Assembly (NCBI GenBank): GCA_027475525.1
Contig: JAMWFC010000020.1
Span: forward strand, 124,001 to 188,000
DNA from: Macrolepiota albuminosa
Taxonomy: Eukaryota; Basidiomycota; Agaricomycetes; Agaricales; Agaricaceae
Length of the DNA: 64,000 nt
Direction of reading: 5' to 3'
Below, piece by piece: positions 35,167 through 44,984 of this stretch. The translations under genes were made by a program, and so were the position numbers. Numbering within the stretch: the stretch's first letter is position 1; the number at the start of each line of letters is the position of its first letter. Below the pieces are notes generated by a model. The model was not told where the DNA came from and ran no database searches. It worked only from the letters and a program-made list of their open reading frames with translations.

Positions 35167-37967
35167 CTAAATCGCCGGGTCGTTTTCCGAATACTCGTAG
35201 GTGGCATCCTCCCCTTCAAAGGTCCAGGTGGCACGTCCCATGACCTGTCGTTTGGGGCACTCAGAGATGAAATGGTCTTTCTCACCACAAAGTATGCAGA
35301 CACCCTCCCTTCTCCGTCGTTCCTGCACATCCGTCGGGACTTCGATCCAGGGTCGTCCCTTCTTTTGAAGCCGGTTGGCCCGGAGGGCCTCTTCGTCCCG
35401 TTCGTCGTCGAAGTCAAAGCCTTCGGGGTCTTCCGGGGGTTCCTTGGGGCTTGGCGCGTCGCCCGGGTTGTGGGCGGCCACGGCGGCGTTGAGTTGGGCC
35501 TGGGGGTGGGCGCCGCTGCCGGGGTTAGCATTGGGTGGGCCGCGACTCACCGGGGGTCGGCCGCCAGGGAACGCGGGGGGACCGGGGTTTCGACCTTGGG
35601 GGTTGGGAGCTTCGCCGGAGGGCCAAGGGGGTCCTCCTCTAGGGTTCCAGGGGGGTCGGGAATTCGAATACTCGCTGCGGTCTTCCCAGTAGCGTTGGTC
35701 GATCTGCATGACGAGGGCCTTGTATCCGTCGTAGGAGGGTTGTTTCGGGGCAAGTCGGAGGACGTCCTTGATGCGTTGTGGCAGGGCGTGGCAGAGGGCG
35801 TACCGGAGGGCGCTGTAGTTCCAACCTGTTTCGTAAGCTTCCTTCTCAAAACGTACGATAAAGGTGGTGAAACGCTCTTCCGAGCGCATCCGGAGGTTGA
35901 AGAGGTTGTCCTCGGCCTCGGCCACGGTGTCGTATATCCCGAATTTCCCGGAGAACTCGTTGACGAAGGCTTGCCAGCGAGCGAGTGCCGGGTTGTTGGG
36001 GTCGAACTGGATGAGGGCTGTGTAGTGATCGAAGGCGATCCCCTGGAGGTACGATGCGGCAAAGGCCACCCGGGAGCTGTCAACCTGAAATGTGAGCGGC
36101 TTTGCCTGAAATGTATTGAGACACTGAGTGAGGAAGGTACGCCATTTTCGGGGGTCCCGGCCCGTGAAAGCGTCGGGCTTTTGGATGTCCAATCGTCCTT
36201 CGCGGGCGAGGGCGTCGCGAGCGTCGTCCGGTCCGGCAGCGTTGCGGGGAGGAGGGCCAGCATTGTAATAGTAGTAGTAGTGATTACCCCCCCCTCCTTG
36301 GGGAGGAAAAGCACCAAGGGCGGGACCTCACCCGCCGGGAGGTCCTTCTCCGGGTGGCTCACCTGGGGGTCCGCGCCCGGGAGGCCCGTTGTTCCAAGGG
36401 GGTTCGTTCCTGCCAGGAGGGGGCCCGGGTCTCCACACAGGGAGTGGCGGAGGTGGAGGGCCTGGGGGTCGTCCTCGAGGTTCGGCTGGGGGTGGCAGAG
36501 GTGGTCGGGGAGGGTTCGGCGGTGTCGGGTCGGGCGGAGGGGGATCGGGTGCTGGGTCGGGTACTGGGTTGCGCGGGGGACGTTCAACCCGGGAGGGTCG
36601 TGCTTGTATTGGGGGTCGCGGGGAGTTTCGTAAGTCGAAGTGGGGTGGCGGATCGCGGCGGAAGTTGCGTTCCGGAGAGACCGGGGCTGACGTAGGGGGC
36701 GGTACCGGGACGGGCACGGGCACGGGACGTGGTTCGTTGTTGCCATGCGTAAGCTCGTCGATGTAGCACAGCGTGTCGTCCGTGCTAGGGGTGTCCGCGC
36801 GGGGTCTGCCGGGGTTCGCCGGGGCCGGGGGTCGGGCGTTGTCTGTTCGCGGGAGGGGTTCCAGGGGTCTTTGGGGCTGTCCCCAGGTCTCGAAGGTACT
36901 AGGAACGGAGTTAGCCCTGCGGCGAGTTGACAAGCCTACCGTGCGGGCCGCGGGTTGATCGAAGAGGCCTCCAGCTGGGTTGAGGGACCGGCCCTGCGGC
37001 GAGTTGACAAGCCTACCGTGCGGGCCGCGGGTTGATCGAAGAGGCCTCCAGCTGGGTTGAGGGACCGCAACATGGCTGAGGCGTTTTGTCGTTCTTCCCG
37101 TTGTCGTTGCTCCAGAGTGGGGACCGTGGGGGCTGCCGGGGCTGCTGGGGCCGGTTCCGGGGGTTCCCGTCGAATGTGAATTGAGCGACCTGGGTCCGCG
37201 GGGTCGTTGAGGGGCCGAGGGGAGGGGGACGCGTGGACTTTGTCGAGCAGTTGCTGTAATTCTTCCCGGAGGATCGTATTGCGCCTATACTTTACCATGG
37301 TTTGCTCCGGGAGTTCTCCTCGTGTGAGGCGATCCCCGAATTCGACCAGGCAGTGAGCCCATTCCTCCGGAGTGCCTTCGAAGTCGTCGTGCCCGAATTC
37401 CACGAGCAGCGTCCTCGTCCGTTGCGCGAAGTCCTCCGGTGAGATCCTGAGGGAGCGGAGTATCTCGTCCCGTTGCCGTTCATATTCCTCGAGGCGTCGT
37501 CGTCCCATTGGCGAGGGAGGGGTTCGAGCGGGTGGAGCGGCGGCCGGGTAATGACGAGGGGGGTAGTCGGGGTAGGGGGGTCCTCGGGGTTCTCGGGGTT
37601 GGGGGACGGGGCGCTGATAACCGTAGTAGGGGGTAGGTGCAAAGGGGCCCTCGCTGGGGGGAATCGGGCGAGGTCCACTGGGTACAGGTGGGGTCTCCGG
37701 CAGGCCCCCGGGGATGCTCCGGTATGAGGGGACCTCCACGGGTCGTGCCATGGCTAAGTTGGGCGGAGGGGCCCAGCTGGCTGAGGGCCCCAGGTCGTAG
37801 AGGGACGGGTCGGGGGCCCAGTGGCGGTGGAGATATTGAGGTTCGTACGGGAGAGGTGGATAGACGGGGCGGGGGGTCTGCGCGGAGTAGTGATCGGGTA
37901 CCGGGCGTCCGTAAGGGTCGGTCTGGTACCCCGTGGGGTAGTAAGTGTGAGTATACGTAGCCATCAA
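35167..37967 (-). pseudogene. Ty3 gag
   Basis: Starts MMATYTHTYYPTGYQTDPYG (37967). It continues with a Pro/Tyr-rich N-terminus, a helical segment (RRRLEEYERQRDEILRSL), a Pro-rich linker, a capsid-like domain (DIQKPDAFTGRDPRKWRTFL to ALVMQIDQRYWED) and a CCHC knuckle CILCGEKDHFISEC near 35310, ending PAI at 35167. The three open pieces share one frame once the duplication at 36914 is discounted; one TGA (36328) remains. The stop overlaps pol, which continues one base back, consistent with programmed -1 frameshifting. The product would assemble the virus-like particle. Confidence 0.75.
36914..37067. repeat. 77-bp exact tandem duplication (Ty3 gag)
   Basis: Copies 36914-36990 and 36991-37067. 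Separates two gag frames that otherwise run together. Confidence 0.9.
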
Positions 37968-38075
37968 GAACGGTGTAAGGAGGGAGTCTTGATATTATAT
38001 GTCCCACGGTTGAACCCCGGTCCGAACCACCGGCTACGCGCGCCTCGGAGGGTCTCGGCGCTGAGGGGGGGGTGA

Positions 38076-38787
38076 TGTCACGACCCCTCCCCTCCGGGCC
38101 CACCCCGGGACACCCCCGGAACACCATCCGGGACCCTCCCTCCGACCCCACAGGACACGCCCTGCCATCACGACCGCCGACACCGCCATCATGCGCATCA
38201 AGGACCGCCATCAGCCGCCATCAGCCCCGATCAACGATCGGATTACGCGACTCGTTCCCAGCCATCACACATCACGCATTGATCCCAGTATACAGTCCCT
38301 GCCCGCTACTCAATGACCCCCGGAACCCATCACAGACACCCTGGAATCCCGAGACCTGGTCCCGTAGTACTTATAGTGTAGTTCCTTGTTGTATTCGCTA
38401 GTCTTGATATTACCTACACTGCTACTTGTTTTACTTTGGTTATTTGCGTGCCCTTTTGCTTGACTGGTACGCCTTGATTGGTACGCTTCGACTGGCACGC
38501 CTAAGTATTCACGTGCTCTAAGTTTTGGTACGCACTTCGCGACTCTTGATTTACTAACTTGGTCTCGTCTTAGAACCCCCGGTTCGCGACTCGACCCCCT
38601 CTAACCTCAGTTACCTCCAACCCAAAACCCCCGGACTCTAATCCCCTATCCCGGGATTACCCCTGTCCTCGTCTTGAACCCCGGAGTCCTAGCCCCGGAG
38701 TTCCAGACACCCGAGTATTCGTAGGTCAAGTCCGCATTGTAAGGGCGTTGCTTTCCCGGAAAGCCCCCAACTCAGCGGAACCTGACA
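38076..38787 (-). repeat. Ty3 5' LTR (complete)
   Basis: 712 bp, TGTCAGG...CGTGACA on the minus strand, followed by the 5-bp target duplication GCCGA at 38788. The leader after the LTR starts TCACCCCCCC and shows no TGG-type tRNA primer site. Confidence 0.85.
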
Positions 38788-38792
38788 GCCGA

Positions 38793-41700
38793 AGTTCCGA
38801 GATGACCTTGAGAATGGCAGGTCGCGACTTCGAAGCCAGAGTCATGTCGTCGACGTGGATGGGTACGATTATCCGGACGCCGTCGCGTAGGTAGACATAT
38901 ACGCACGGATCCAAAGTTATTTGCGTGAAACCAATACCCAGTAAGACGCTGTGTAGCTTCTTATTCCACAAGTTGGCTCCCTGCTTCAAGCCGTACAGTC
39001 CTTTTTCGAGCTTAGCGCAGGGTGGGCCCTCGCCGGGTTGCCGTTGAATGTCTGGTGGGACGTCCTCAGGGAACCCATACGGGAATTTCATGTACAGCTC
39101 GGCATCGACGACGCCATGAAGGAAAGTGGAGGAAATGTCGACGGATTCGAGGTGTAAATCCTCCATTGCAGCCAGAGCGAGAATGGTACGGATGGCGGCC
39201 CAACGGGCGGTGGGGGCATAGGTTTCGTCAAAGTCTACCCCGGGGCGTTGGCTGAAGCCCTGGGCGACAACGTGAGCCTTGAACCGGTCGATGGCGCCGT
39301 CAGGCAGATGCTTGACCTTGAAGACCCATCGTGAACCGATTGCACAACGACCAGGAGGCAAGTAGACCGCACGCCAGGTACCATTGTCCTTGAGAGAGTT
39401 CATCTCTTCGCACATGGCCTGGTACCAATCGGCGGCATTCTTGCTAGACATGGCCTCCCGGAATGACCGGGGATTGGTGTCGTGAGCTCCCACCTTTTGT
39501 GCCGCGCAAAGCACACCGTACGCAGTCGCGTCCACACCAGAGTCCACGAAAGCACGACCAGCTTGAAGTAGGGCTTCGTCCGAGAAAACGTTCAAGACAA
39601 AGTCGACCTCCTGCTCCCCATGGACATCAATGTCGCCTACATTGATGTCCCATAGGGGCTGCTCGGGCCGATCTTCAGGGTAGAGTGAGGGCGGCGGTGG
39701 CGGTGGCGGCTCGCGTATCAGGGGTGATTCACGGTCTTCCTGGCGCTGTATCGCATCGTAATATTCGGCGTTGGGGTGCCGAGCTTGGAAGCGTGTGCGC
39801 TGACTGGGTTCACGTAGAGGAGGGGGAGGCTGCGGCTGTGCGTGCGGTGCGACTCCCACCGAATTGGAGTCATCCTCGGTGTCGCTGGGCAAGGGGGTAA
39901 GCGGGCTGTCGTCGAAAATGGGGTCTGGATCGGCAGGATCGGTGGGCGTGGGGATAGTTGGTGGCAGCGCGATTTCTGGAGAGTACACGTAATCAAAATC
40001 GTATGGTACAGGCTCATCGAGGACAGGGAAGTCGTCTGTGGATGGTAGAGGTGGCTGGTTTGAGAGGGAAAGACCTGGGAAGCACGTTTCGTCGAATATT
40101 ACGTCGCGCGAAATGATGATCTTCCTGGTACTCGGTATGTAGACTTTCCATCCGACGTAATTATCGGGATATCCTATAAAGATGCCCGGCATGGTGCGGC
40201 CGCTCAGCCCCTTCTGCTTATCCCATCCAACAAGTACAAACGCAGCGCATCCAAACACTCGGAGGTGCCCGACACGTGGTTTTCGGCCCTTGTACGCTTC
40301 GAATGGGGTCATATTGCGTGGTAACGCCGAAGTAGGGCAGCGGTTGTGGACGTGGCGGTACGTGCTAAGTGCATAAGTCCAGAAACTTTTGGGCAAGTTG
40401 GCTTCAGTGAGCATGGATATTATTGCCTCCTTAATCGTCCTATTGAGCCGCTTGGCTACGCCATTTTGCTGTGGCGTGGCTGTATTTGTGAACTCAAGCC
40501 GTATGCCCTCCGACTTGCAAAAATCTAGAAAGGCTTTCGACATGTACTCACCCCCTTTGTCATGATGTAAGCACTTAATCTCTTTGCCGGTTTGCTTTTC
40601 CACGTGTGCCTTGTATAGCTTGAACGCCGCAAACAACTCGCTCTTCCTTGCCATGTCGAACACCTCCATCCACCGTGTGGAATCGTCGACGAATGTGCCC
40701 CACCATAGGCGGTTTGACTGGTGACCTCCGACTCACATCAGACCATGCACATCTGTGAAGATTCTTCCCAAAACCTCGGTCGCACGATCAGCTGTGTGTG
40801 GGAATGGGGCTCTGTGCTGCTTCTCCTCGAGGCAAGGTTGGCAGACATGCGGCAACGCTGACCCTTGATTGACCTTGAGATCCTCAGTCAAATCTTCCTT
40901 TATAAGCTGTTCAAGTCTGTCTGCCCCAAGGTGGCACATCCTTCGATGCAAGAGCACACGGTCAACGGCTGTTGAGGATGTTGGACCAGCTTGTGTAACA
41001 CCTGCGGTCAGGGTCGTGGGCAAAGATATGAGCGTGTCTCCGTCGAGATATGGAACGAGCGCGTCGTTGATGGTCGCCGTGAAAATCAGCTCATTTTGAA
41101 TATTAAAGAACACCTTTCGTCCTCGAAACATAACTGTAAACCCTCGGTGTACGGAGAGCGTAGTGATGGAAAGCAAATTGTTTGCAAGATCTGGTACAAA
41201 CAGTACATTCGTGATGATCACATTATCAAGAGGTTTCCCATCACGTCCCTTTCCTCGCGGCTTAAACTGTACTGAGCCCTTTCCTGCGGAGTAGACGACG
41301 GCGTTATTTGCAAGATGAATCGGAACCCTCCATGGGATGAAGGTGTTGTGCAAGAACCATTCGCGGTGAGGAGTCATATGAGTCGTGGCCCCTGAGTCTG
41401 TATTCCACAGTATGTCAGATGCGGACAGCTGATTGAGAGCAGATTGACAAACGGCGGCCTTGGCGCTGACGGCTGGACCGTCGCAGCCAGATTCGGTCTT
41501 ATTCGCAGCGTTGGTCTTGGGGGTGTCAGTCTTAGGGGTGTCGGACTTGGCTTCTGCTTTCGCACCGCGGCGGCCTCGGGACTTCTTCAACTTGGTGTTG
41601 CCGTTGTTCTTATGTTGTTGTTTCGCGGTCTGGAAGTGAGTGCAATCTTGCACTTTGTGGGGGCCATCGCAGAAATAACAAGTAATGGAATGGGCAGCGG

Positions 41701-42364
41701 CGGCGTGCGCCTCATCCTCGGCGGCCTGTCGTTGGACCTGTTCCGTGCAGAAGGCCTCGAGGACCGTATCAATGGTCATATTATTCAGCATAAGGATGGA
41801 AGAGATAAACGATCTGAATTCTTCTCGCGGGAGTGCTCGAATCATCGCCATGATCGTTAACTCGTCGTCGAGAATCTCGATTGTATAGGCCGGGGTAACG
41901 GTGCCGTCCGGCAAGATCCGAGGTGTTGGGCAAAGCAATTTAGCTCGTTGCATGGCACTTTGGACTCATGCCCCGAGGTCGACAAGGGACTCATCGTCGC
42001 GTTTACGTATGGCAAATAAGTCGCTAAGGGAATTGAAGCAAGCGTTGGGTGCAGATTTGGAGTGAACCTTGCGGAGCTTCCTCCACATGGCAGCAGGGTC
42101 AGTGCAGATCGCATCCACGTGCAACTTGTTTGCCTCCGTTAGGTGCTGGTAAATATTGCCAGCGGCCTTGAATTTCCTCTGCTGGTAGGAGCTCCAGACT
42201 GTCAGTGACGTGGGGTTCGCTGGGTCAATCGTAGGCTCGGTCTCTTCTCCCAGCGCGATGGTGTGACCACCGCAAGACATCAAGCGGCCGAACATACACT
42301 TTTCCCACTCGGCATATTTTGCAACGCTGAGTTTCGGCAGCAGCGGTCCCGGTGTGTCATCCAT
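38793..42364 (-). pseudogene. Copia-B gag-pol, 5' part
   Basis: One frame from MDDTPGPLLPKLSVAKYAEW (42364), broken only by two TGA codons (41966 and about 40732). Gag with zinc knuckle CYFCDGPHKVQDC (about 41685), protease NTDSGATTHM (about 41400), pre-integrase HHCC block (LHRRMCHLG ... CQPCLEEK), integrase with FTDVHG and LHHDKGGEY but GVAKRLNRT where the catalytic Glu of GVAERLNRT is expected, and RT with IDRFKAHVVAQGFSQRPGVDF and VPIHVDDMTL (about 38870). The frame stops at the Ty3 target site. The TGA codons and the Glu-to-Lys change fit CpG decay. Confidence 0.85.
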
Positions 42365-42494
42365 GATGAATGGTTTTGCCGAGCGTGATAGCCTTTCAGG
42401 GTCCTTTAGTAATTACTGTCAAAGGTGTTTGCTACAACGTCCTCAAACGGAGCGAACGTAAGTGATTCAATCTTCGGTGACTAAGTCTGTGGGC

Positions 42495-42508
42495 CGGGGC
42501 CCATAACC
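42495..42508 (-). promoter_or_regulatory. Copia-B primer-binding site
   Basis: Minus-strand GGTTATGGGCCCC directly after the 5' LTR; same half-tRNA initiator-Met type as in Copia-A and Copia-D. Confidence 0.6.
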
Positions 42509-42662
42509 TGTTGAAGCCGGCTACGTCAAAGGCACAGACTAGCGCCCAAGAGAATGAGACAGTCACAACTAGAGTCTCGGTTCAGTGTTGAAGCCGGCTA
42601 CGTCAAAGGCACAGACTAGCGCCCAAGAGAATGAGACAGTCACAACTAGAGTCTCGGTTCAG
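42509..42662. repeat. 77-bp exact tandem duplication at Copia-B LTR boundary
   Basis: The first base of the unit is the first base of the LTR, as expected if an assembly-graph edge ended where repeat and unique sequence diverge. Confidence 0.9.
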
Positions 42663-42777
42663 TAGTTGATGAAACTAAAGAACCGAAAGACTCCTGGGCA
42701 GAAAATAAACTACCTGGTAATCACGTGTTACTACTTACATAAGTGGGCTTCCTGCACCTCAGACTATAGTCGCAACA
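42509..42777 (-). repeat. Copia-B 5' LTR
   Basis: 269 bp: a 192-bp LTR plus one 77-bp duplication (42509-42585 and 42586-42662) that starts exactly at the LTR boundary. Followed by target duplication AAAAG. Confidence 0.9.
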
Positions 42778-42804
42778 AAAAGAGCATCGAAAACATAAGG
42801 TAGT

Positions 42805-44342
42805 TTATTCTGTCTTCATACGAAATATTGATGTATCAAGAACATAAATAAAGTTTGTAGGGTATAAGATAATTCTCCCAGTATCTTCAACCAGAAACGT
42901 CTGGATAGCGTGATTGCGTGGATAGCATAGGGATCCAGTGAGACCAGGAGACACAACAAGAGCCTGTTTCGTTGACTTCTTCATTGTCGAGTCCCATGAA
43001 AAGCTAAGTTTCACCAGAGATTCATCTCCTTCCCTGAAGAGTGCTTTTTGAAAACCAGCTGCGGATCGAGTCGAGGATTGATCAGCGTTTATAGGTCCAG
43101 TGAGGTAAGGATTTTCTTCAGGGTTATGTGGAATGGTCAGCTTATAGATCTGTTCTTTTGAAGGTAGAACAAAGGAAACTGCCTCCTTATGAGTCGAAAC
43201 AACTGGTTGAATTAGGAAACGATAATCTCCACTATGTCTCCATTGAGGTATCGTAGGACTTTGCGAGAAAGGAAGAGGAGTGGTAGGTTCTTCATCCAGC
43301 AATTCACTGACATTGTAAACAAGAATGACCTGCAATCCAAGAACGATTAGCCGATTGTTAGGGAGTAGCCATACTGTATTCTATTAACCAGGAAATCAAT
43401 CCTTGTTTACTCTCATATGCTATATGGAATGAAACACACCGGCTCCACATCAGGATAAAGTACAGCTTTTCGATGTCTTGAGGACGTCGACAACTTCCAA
43501 TTAAAGACTTCAACAGAGCAATATGGCTCGTCCATACATCGAGCAATCAGATCACCATTCAAGCTAAGGAACCCAATGTAAGCCCCGGCCTGGTAAGCTG
43601 AGAATGAATGTAAAAAATGCGCTTCCAAGTGGGCAGTAGAGCCGTGACCACATAAATTAACACTCCAGATCATGATATCCATATTTTCGAGAAGTGAGAT
43701 CCCTAGTTGAGTTAAGTCTACATCAAACGATTAGTGGTCTAAATCAACTGACCATTATAGTTTGCAGGATATGTAACGAGATTGAACGTAAGTTTCGGGG
43801 CTGCTTTATCAATATCAATGGCGAGGAAGTAACATGTGACGTCACTGAAGTTCTCGCGAGGGGGTATTAGTATGGAGCTCAAAATTTCATGATGGTCAAG
43901 GTCATAACTCATCACACTCCCATCTGCCATACTACAAAGGAGCCAACGTCCACCCGGAACAACAAAGCAAGGGGTCAGAGTCTTCATGTAGATGGTACGC
44001 TCACAAGCAGGACGTCCTGGCAACCCCCATCCAAGATCGGCTCCTCTGCGTTCTAGAACCCAATTTTCTATCTCCTCATGCGAATAGGACTGCAGGGGTT
44101 CTTCCATAGTTGGCTGAAATTCTTTCTCTGCAACATATTGTCGATATTGACTTATCCACACTTCCCGTACCCGTGAAATTTCGTCGAGGCGTTTGCAAAC
44201 CTGCAGTCACCAACTTGATTACTACGGTCATAAGAGAGTTTAGATTAATTACCTGACGTATGACAAGCAAGTCGCGCCAGTGCACATTTTTCAAAACCTC
44301 TGCTAATACTTCCAAAGGGAGCGCAGTGAATTCGTAGGACTA
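42805..44342 (-). CDS. F-box protein gene (5' exon uncertain)
   Basis: Exons read on the minus strand: 44342-44253, 44200-43753, 43702-43440 and 43380-42805, with introns of 52, 50 and 59 nt that all obey GT-AG. The first exon and the start of the second encode an F-box (ALPLEVLAEVLKNVHWRDLL ... VCKRLDEISRVREVW). Later exons encode beta-rich segments (RWLLCSMADGSVMSYDLDHH, YIGFLSLNGDLIARC, VWLLPNNRLIVLGLQV) resembling a WD-like substrate-recognition region. This is a common class of mushroom F-box proteins, adaptors that bring substrates to SCF ubiquitin ligases. No stops interrupt it. The start codon and any exon above 44342 could not be fixed; a 49-nt intron (donor gtatgg) upstream is possible. 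Copia-B ends 22 bp past its stop and LTR-X sits about 190 bp upstream. Confidence 0.7.
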
Positions 44343-44535
44343 AAATCATTTAGTAAGATCTCGACTTGTATCCATTCCTCAGCCATACCCTATCTTTTCA
44401 GGGCCAGATATTGCTGAGCGGTGAACGAATCCACTCTAATAATCCCAAGTTGAGGCGTGATGTACCTAGTTGGAGAAAACTCGGGCGGGTCATATCCTTT
44501 TCAGGACGTTTAAGGCCACCAATCTTATTTATTAT

Positions 44536-44662
44536 TGTTGACCGGGAAGGGTCTGGGTGGTCAGCTGATGGATGTGGTCATGTGATTATGGAAGTAAATT
44601 CGAGTTCGTGCTTCACTCAGCCTCAGTTGTTCTCTCTCTTAAACAAGACGAACATCTGAGGC
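44536..44662 (+). mobile_element. LTR-X (solo LTR), left part
   Basis: Starts TGTTGACCGGG after target site ATTAT (44531-44535). Contains the hairpin arm CCTCAG and exon A (AGTTGTTCTC..., from 44635). Interrupted by Copia-C at GAGGC; continues at 50749. Confidence 0.75.
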
Positions 44663-44936
44663 TGTTGGAATACTACGACTCACTACTGTGGCGGTGGCGT
44701 TCGGATATCTACTTCCTATTTCCGTTTTCGTCTCCTTCTCCGTATCCCTCGATCGTTCCTGATTATGACTATACAGTCGCTCAGCCACCTTAGTTTTCAT
44801 GCCCATATAAAATAGTTTCTTTATTTAGAAATCCCTCAGTTCTTTTTGGTAAACTGAGGGTTAGTCTACTCGCCTACTCGTCTTTTGCCTACTCACCTTA
44901 CCTACCCTGTAGATCGATTACTTATAAGTCTTTACA
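44663..44936 (+). repeat. Copia-C 5' LTR
   Basis: 274 bp with the hairpin CCCTCAGTTC...GAACTGAGGG and the intron-like segment gttagt...ctgtag, but without the extra spliced copy found at the 3' end. Followed by primer-binding site GGTTATTGGCCCC (44937-44949). Confidence 0.9.
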
Positions 44937-44984
44937 GGTTATTGGCCCCAAAAAGTGCTCATTAAATACTAAGACATACACAAC

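Larger units (their letters stand above)
26979..38787 (-). mobile_element. Ty3/gypsy chromovirus inserted in Copia-B RT
   Basis: GC-rich element with outer ends TGTCACG (26979) and CCTGACA (38787) and perfect target duplications GCCGA (26974-26978 and 38788-38792). The minus strand encodes gag with a CCHC knuckle, a region with two aspartic-protease-like motifs, RT, RNase H, integrase and a C-terminal chromodomain. Between pol and the left end lies a plus-strand (antisense) Cys-cluster gene. The left LTR is truncated and joined head-to-head to an inverted LTR. Seven 77-bp duplications and a 271-bp duplication disturb the frames. Confidence 0.85.
25770..42777 (-). mobile_element. Copia-B: Ty1/copia retrotransposon, interrupted by Ty3
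   Basis: LTRs at 25770-26013 and 42509-42777 have TGTTG...CAACA ends and perfect 5-bp target duplications AAAAG (25765-25769 and 42778-42782). The minus strand encodes gag-pol in one frame apart from a few stops. The Ty3 element at 26979-38787 is inserted in its RT domain. The element lies 22 bp beyond the stop codon of the F-box gene. Confidence 0.9.

Noticed and set aside
30300..37960. Long plus-strand open frames opposite Ty3 gag-pol (for example 35107-36633)
   Set aside because: They are GC-rich shadows of the gag-pol frames on the minus strand and show no domain motifs.
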